64,000 nt of DNA, taken from positions 33,315,520 to 33,379,519 of the forward strand of contig OX387192.1 in the NCBI GenBank assembly GCA_947561395.2, given 5' to 3'. Positions 59,101 to 64,000 of this stretch are shown one piece after another. How positions within the stretch are numbered: position 1 is the first letter of the stretch; every line of letters begins with the position of its first letter. The notes under the pieces were generated by a model. The model searched no databases and had not been told where the DNA came from. It saw only the letters and a program-made list of their open reading frames with translations. The stretch comes from Buxus sempervirens. Lineage: Eukaryota; Streptophyta; Magnoliopsida; Buxales; Buxaceae. Both the position numbers and the translations under genes were made by a program.

Positions 59101-60744
59101 GGCAGAAGCAATAAAGCTGCAGATGCCTTATCACGAGTCCAATGGGGAGCTGAGCTACAAGCAATAACTGTTCCTACTCTCTTGGACTTTCAAGAGGTTG
59201 CTCACCAGGTTAATAATGATCAAAAATTACAATCTATCATCTCTGCACTCACACAAGAACCTTCATCAAAGAAACATTGGGAGCTGGTGCACGGTCAGTT
59301 GCGCTTCAAGGACCGTATAGTGTTACCTAGTAACTCTTTATTCATTTCATCATTGCTGCAAGAATTTCATAACAGCCCAATTGGAGGCCATTCAGGCTTC
59401 CTAAAGACTTACAAAAGACTTGCTGCTGAATTTTTCTGGGAGGGAATGAAGGGCGACATTAAATCGTTTGTGGAGCCCTTTCTCCAGTTTGTGGAGCCCA
59501 TATGTCAACAAAATAAATATGAAGCCCTTTCTCCAGTTGGTCTTCTCCAACCTTTACCTATTCCTCAGGCCATTTGGGAGGACATATCAATGGATTTTAT
59601 TGAAGGGCTGCCGAAATCCCAAGGTGTTGATGCTATTTTGGTTGTGGTGGACCACTTCAGTAAATACAGTCATTTCATTGCACTTAAGCACCCATTTTCG
59701 GCAGTCAAGGTAGCTGCCGTCTTTGTTCAATAAGTGGTGAGACTCCATGGGTTTCCCCGTTCGATTATTTCGGATAGAGACAGAATTTTTATGAGCCATT
59801 TTTGGTCGGAGCTTTTTCGTCTACAGCAAACTTCACTTCGTAGGAGTACTGCTTACCACCCCCAGACCGACGGACAAAGTGAGGTTGTTAATAGGTGTTT
59901 GGAGACTTACCTGCGCTGTTTTGCGAGTTCACAACCAAAGATGTGGGCAGCTTGGTTAGCGTGGGCAGCATATTGGTATAATATATCGTTTCATACAGCA
60001 ACAAAATTTACCCCTTTCCGAATTGTGTATGGGCGTGATCCTCCGCCACTTGTGAGGTATGGGCAGTCCCATTCTACCAATGGTTCGGTGGAAGAACAAC
60101 TTCAACAGCGTGATAACATGTTGAATGAATTAAAGTCTCATCTGGTGGCTGCACAAATTCGTATGAAGCAAAGTAGTGATTTACATCGTCGAGAGGTGAC
60201 TTTTCAGGTAGGGGACATGGTCTATCTGAAATTACGACCTTATAGACAGCGTTCAATGGCAAGGCGTAGTAATGAGAAGCTGTCTCCTCGTTTTTTTGGA
60301 CCATTTATGGTCATTAAACGAATCGGTGAAGTAGCTTACAAGTTGCAATTACCGGTTACAGCAGCAATTCATTCCGTGTTCCATGTTTCCCAACTACGCA
60401 AAGCTATAGGCACTACTACCCCTTGTCAACAGTTGCCTCCGGGGTTACAAGATGATATGGAATGGAGATTGGAACCTAAAAAGCTGTTGGATATTAGATC
60501 AGCTACTGATGGTAAGCGTTCAAGTTCTGAAGTTTTAATACAGTGGAAACATTTACCAACTTTCGAGGCTTCGTGGGAGCCGTATGATACTATAGTTCAC
60601 ATGTTTCCCGACTTTCACCTTGAGGACAAGGTGCTTTCCTTGGAGGGGAGTAATGATAAGCCTCCAGTGAGACTCACATACTCCAGAAGGAAGCGTGGCA
60701 AGAGTGCTGATGTGGACAGGAGGACAAGTGAAGACTTATGCTGA
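56131..60744 (+). pseudogene. Gypsy B gag-pol polyprotein, one frame with five nonsense codons
   Basis: All segments lie in the same frame, 1538 codons, interrupted by TAG 56608, TAG 56848, TGA 56938, TGA 58915 and TAA 59731; I see no frameshift. Domains: coiled-coil gag start, capsid-like (LELPTFNGDDPDAWLFRAER), zinc knuckle CFKCDEQYHIGHRC (57103-57144), protease VVLIDSGASHNFIS (Asp 57352), RT ([23 protein letters not shown] at 58363), RNase H (ETDASGVGLGAVLSQ), integrase ([44 protein letters not shown]) and VLIQWKHLPTFEASWEPYD. A 21-bp tandem duplication at 59467-59508 alters the integrase zinc region. The last ~30 codons lie within the 3' LTR. Confidence 0.93.
60642..60650 (+). other. Polypurine tract of gypsy B
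   Basis: GGAGGGGAG lies three bases before the 3' LTR, within coding sequence. It is the expected plus-strand primer site. Confidence 0.7.
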
Positions 60745-61176
60745 GGTGGACAGGAGTACAACTGAAGATCCTGGAATGAATTAGTTTAGTTTGGGGGAAG
60801 TACAATGTAATGTCTATAAATAGAGGGAGGAATTGAGGAATAAGGAGAGAATAACAAAGAAGTGAGTCATAGGAGAGGGGTGACCTCTCGAAAATCACCA
60901 TCCAACTGTATTTTCTTTCTTTTATCTTCAGAGACAATTGAAGAGCTCTTTTCTTTCCAATTCTTGTAAAATCTTTAAATTCAATGAATACAATTCTTCT
61001 TCAAATCTGATTTCCATTGCAACTTACTGATCAGTACTGTAGATCAGTTTTGATAATCGAATACAATTCAAGAATACTATCATACAATTCTTCTTCAAAT
61101 CTGATTTCCATTGCAACTTACTGATCAGTACTGTAGATCAGTTCTGATAATCGAATACAATTCAAGAATCCTATCA
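60654..61176 (+). repeat. 3' LTR of gypsy B
   Basis: 523 bp, offset 5081 from the 5' LTR with about six substitutions and no net indel. The pol stop codon is at 60742-60744 inside it. Confidence 0.97.
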
Positions 61177-62354
61177 ATTTCCTTTGGGCAGCAGGGGATG
61201 ATGTCCAAAAGTATCATTTAGTTGCTTGGAAAGAGGTCTGCAAGGCTATAGAAGACGGAGGCCTGGGTGTAAGATGCTGCGGATTTTCAATCAAGCCCTT
61301 TTAGCAAAATGTTGCTGGAGGTTTGGTCAGGAGGTAAGAAGCCTGTGGAGGAACCTAATAATCTTTAAATACGGCTATAATGGTAATAGGTGGCTGCCAG
61401 ATCAGGTGAATGGTAACTTTGGGTGCAGTCTTTGGAGACCCATTTGTAGGTTCCAGCATATGATTCATCCAAATGTGAGGTTTCAGGTGAGGAAAGGTGA
61501 TCGGGTGAGGTTTTGGCATGATCCATGGTGTGCTAAATAAGCTCTTAAGTCTTCCATCACTTTATGGTATAATTTCTCCTCAAGCTTGTGGCAAAGGTGT
61601 ACACTCAAGGAGTAGGAGAGACAGGTTGGAATCTTAACTTCAGAAGAGGATTTTTTGACTGGGAGCTGGATGCATTGGCACAGCTATTGGGGAGATTAGA
61701 ATTTCAGCAGCCAAGTTCAAATCAAGATCTTATGAGATGGGTGAGGAGTGGAGACGGGGAATTCATAGTGAAGAGTCTCTACCACCATCTAAGTAAGCTT
61801 GATGGGAACTTAAAGATTGCTAGCTTGCTGTGGCAACCTGTACTTCCATCTAAAGTAGGTTTTTTCATGTGGACTGCGGTGTTGGAGAAGATTCTAACCA
61901 TGGAAAATTTGATGAGGAGGGGGTGGCAGCTAGCTAGCAGATGTGCTCTTTGTAAATCCAATGTCGAGACAGTGAGTGAATCATCTTCTTCTTCACTGTA
62001 GGGTCACGAGTGGGATATGGAATGCTTACTTACTTAGATTTGGAGTGATTTGGGTGCAACCTGAAGATCTAAGACAGCTCCTCCTTTCGTGGAAAAGTAG
62101 TAAGGGGAAGTCTTGTGTACAGGTATTATGGAGATTGACTCCGGGGGCTGTTCTATGGGCTGTTTGGAAGGAAAGGAACAACAGAATCTTTGAGGATAAA
62201 GAAAGGTCTCCAACAGTTGTGTTCAAATATTCGCTCAGCCTACTCCTCCATTGGGCATTAGCTATGGAGTCGTGCAAGGGTCTAAATACAGAAGAAATTC
62301 AGAACTGTGAAAACTTTAATGTCCTCTAGTAGTTTAGATTTACATGGTGTGATT

Positions 62355-62373
62355 GGTACACTCTTGGTGTACA
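62355..62373 (+). other. LINE C2 3' UTR hairpin
   Basis: GGTACAC-TCTTG-GTGTACA: six paired bases plus an outer mismatch, 5-nt loop, about 60 bp before the poly-A. Confidence 0.75.
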
Positions 62374-62441
62374 GCTATGTACCTGACATTATTTATGCTT
62401 TTAATTAAATATAATATCTATTACCAATCCCAAAAAAAAAA

Positions 62442-63905
62442 GGCTTGGTGGGTAGCTTTTACAAGATATTAGCTAAGTTGCTAGCTACCAGATTAAGAAA
62501 GGTTCTACTGACTTTGATATCATCATCTCAAAGTGCTTTTGTAGGGGCCGCCAAATGTTGGACAACGTAATGATAGCCAGTGAATGTATTGATTCATGCG
62601 TGAAGGAGGGGAGGGAGAAAGTTCTTTGCAAGTTGGACCCACAGAAGGCTTACGATCATGTCAACTGGGACTTTCTAATTTATTTACTTCAAAGGATGGA
62701 TTTTGGAGAAAGATGGAGGCAATGGATGAGTTTTTGTATATCCACAGTTCGTATGTCGGTATTAGTTAATGGATCCTCAGTGGGATTTTTTCAGACTTCA
62801 AGGGGCTTACACCAAGGTGATCCCTTATCTCCATTTCTATTCACAATAGTAATGGAATCGTTTAGCCGTCTTGTTGATAGAGCATCGGCGTTTGGTTTAT
62901 TGGAGGGTGTTCCTATCGGTGGAGGGAGTTTATCTATTTCACACCTTTTATTAGCGGACAATATCATGTTGTTTTGCAACCCATCAACACAATATATTGG
63001 TGTGCTCCGTATGATCTTGCTATGCTTTGAAGCTTGCTCGGGGTTCAAAAGTCAATCTTGGCAAAAGCATCCTTTTCGGCATTTGGGTGGACACAAATGT
63101 GGGGAACTTGTGTCATGTGTTGCGATGTAAAGCTGGAAATCTCCCCACTTCTTATCTAGGGATTCCCTTAGGAGTGGCTTATAAGACGACAACAGTTTGG
63201 GCCCCAGTAATAGAGAAGATGGAGAGAAAACTCGCAGCTTGGAAGTGCCGCATGTTATTGAAACGAGGTAAGCTAACTCTTCTGAAAAGCTCTTTGGTGA
63301 ATCTCCCTACATACTTTATGTCTATTTTGAAGATCCCAGTCTCAGTAGCAAAGAGAATTAAGCAAATCCAAAGGACGTTTCTTTGGGAAGGGCTGGAAGC
63401 AGAGACTAAGTACCACTTAGTGGAATGGAAGGAAGTGTGCAAACCCGTAACTAAAGGGGGTTTGGGTTTGAGACCACTAGTCTTATTCAACAAATCTCTT
63501 CTTCAAAAGTGGATATGGAGGTTTGACTTGGGATTAGGAAGTTTACGGAGGGAAGTGATAAACAATAAGTAAGTTGCTAGGGATTGATTTCCATGTCCAT
63601 CTTCCATTCCGTTCGGAATAAGCTTGTGGAGACCCATCCTAAAGTTTCTGGGAAGATAAGTGGTGTGATACCTACAACCTTAAAGAAAAGTTCCTTGCTT
63701 TGTTTATTATTAGCAGAAACTAATCATCATGTGTTAGTGAAGTGCTCAATCGTTCAAATTTGTATATTGTATGGAATGTAGAGTTTAGAAGAAATCTCTT
63801 GGACTAGGAATTGGAGGAGCTGTATGAGATGCTCCATGTGATTTATGGAGTTAAGTTGGCCCTAAATGAGGATGTCAGACTATGGACGATGGATAAGAAT
63901 GGATT
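62442..63905 (+). pseudogene. LINE C1/D, 3' part: RT and start of C-terminal region
   Basis: Continues the LINE broken at 54838: [52 protein letters not shown], and a catalytic motif altered to LADN (near 62955). Frame changes near 63050, then LPTSYLGIPLGVAYKTTTVW, QIQRTFLWEGLEAETKYHLV and GLGLRPLVLFNKSLLQKW. 63780-63895 reads WNVEFRRNLLD..EDVRLWTMDKN with stops. A minus-strand LINE interrupts it at 63908. Confidence 0.85.
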
Positions 63906-63907
63906 GG

Positions 63908-64000
63908 TTTTTTTTTTTGATCGGTAATAAGGATTATGATATATTTTAGATATGAAAATTTAGACGATTACATGGTACACAAACAGTATACCACCCAAAT
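63908..64000 (-). mobile_element. LINE N, 3' end only (runs off the window)
   Basis: Poly-T 63908-63918 then GATCGGTAATAAGG is the minus-strand LINE tail with the common TTACCGATC box. The 3' UTR continues to the window end. Confidence 0.85.
63974..63992 (-). other. LINE N 3' UTR hairpin
   Basis: GGTACAC-AAACA-GTATACC: 7-nt arms with one mismatch, 5-nt loop. Confidence 0.75.

Larger units (their letters stand above)
55573..61176 (+). mobile_element. Ty3/gypsy LTR retrotransposon B, 5.6 kb, young
   Basis: It is flanked by the perfect 5-bp duplication ATTTC (55568-55572, 61177-61181) inside LINE C2 ORF2. Both LTRs are 523 bp and differ at about six positions. Gag-pol occupies one reading frame. 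The order PR-RT-RH-INT with a chromodomain-like end places it among chromovirus-type gypsy elements; the exact lineage is not resolved. It is a relative of gypsy A. Confidence 0.97.
54839..62441 (+). mobile_element. LINE C2, 5'-truncated, split by gypsy B
   Basis: It is related to LINE G (CVTSASFSILVNGVAVGFF, LRQGDPQSPLLFLVVMEAL; the catalytic motif reads FVDD at about 55160). RT continues to LEKIQRDF at 55567, and resumes after gypsy B at 61182 with LWAAGDDVQKYHLVAWKEV, then zf-RVT (LPSKVGFFMWTAVLEKIL, CALCKSNVETV) to a stop at 62327-62329, 3' UTR and poly-A (62432-62441). The 5' junction is scrambled: 54841-54867 copies 55079-55105 and GGTGTAAAATGGAGG occurs twice. Confidence 0.85.

Noticed and set aside
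1..64000. CRISPR arrays, bacterial operons, phage or rRNA genes
   Set aside because: No regular spacer arrays, no prokaryotic gene organisation and no rRNA sequence; the content is entirely plant repeat DNA.

Overview
The window is repeat-dominated plant nuclear DNA, most likely from a woody or otherwise LINE-rich eudicot; species is not assignable by eye. I see no intact host gene. The sequence is a stack of transposable elements: L1-type LINEs on both strands, two Ty3/gypsy LTR elements, hAT-type elements, a Helitron and a TIR element carrying a kinase fragment. Remnants of two host gene families (CIPK kinase, bHLH factor) are also present.

1-9460 is AT-rich and holds a tandem duplication of about 2.46 kb. 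Copy 1 (1-2458) is uninterrupted. Copy 2 (3119-9460) is cut by a Helitron (4586-6297), whose exact empty site survives in copy 1, and by a 2.1-kb block (6683-8828) with LTR-like sequence. 9461-15781 holds the TIR element with a CIPK exon (9712-10400), a retroposon with a 14-bp target-site duplication (10603-11262), and two copies of a 3' bHLH gene fragment on the minus strand, separated by LINE debris.

15782-22947 is a decayed gypsy element (A) with 5-bp target duplications. Two hAT-type elements, each with a perfect 8-bp duplication, sit in its pol gene. 23022-33040 is a three-layer nest: LINE F is split by a hAT element (24559-32310), which contains LINE G. 33100-36963 is LINE debris. 36972-43988 is a small hAT element split by a near full-length LINE (B, 37012-43875, 18-bp duplication). 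44000-50345 contains RTE-type LINE remnants, a 36-C tract and LINE L, itself invaded by an opposite-strand truncated LINE M (15-bp duplication).

50640-63905 holds LINE E and then another nest: LINE C1/D (52931-54838 and 62442-63905) is split by LINE C2 (54839-62441), which is split by gypsy B (55573-61176). Gypsy B is the best preserved element: its 523-bp LTRs differ at about six sites and its gag-pol frame has nonsense codons but no frameshift. A further minus-strand LINE begins at 63908.

No pathway is encoded. The interesting biology is in the mobile elements: a conserved 3' hairpin plus a terminal TTACC-type box in nine LINE copies, an overlapping ATG/stop joining ORF1 to ORF2 in two LINEs, a hAT family full of GTATCG/CGATAC palindromes, and exact before/after insertion sites.
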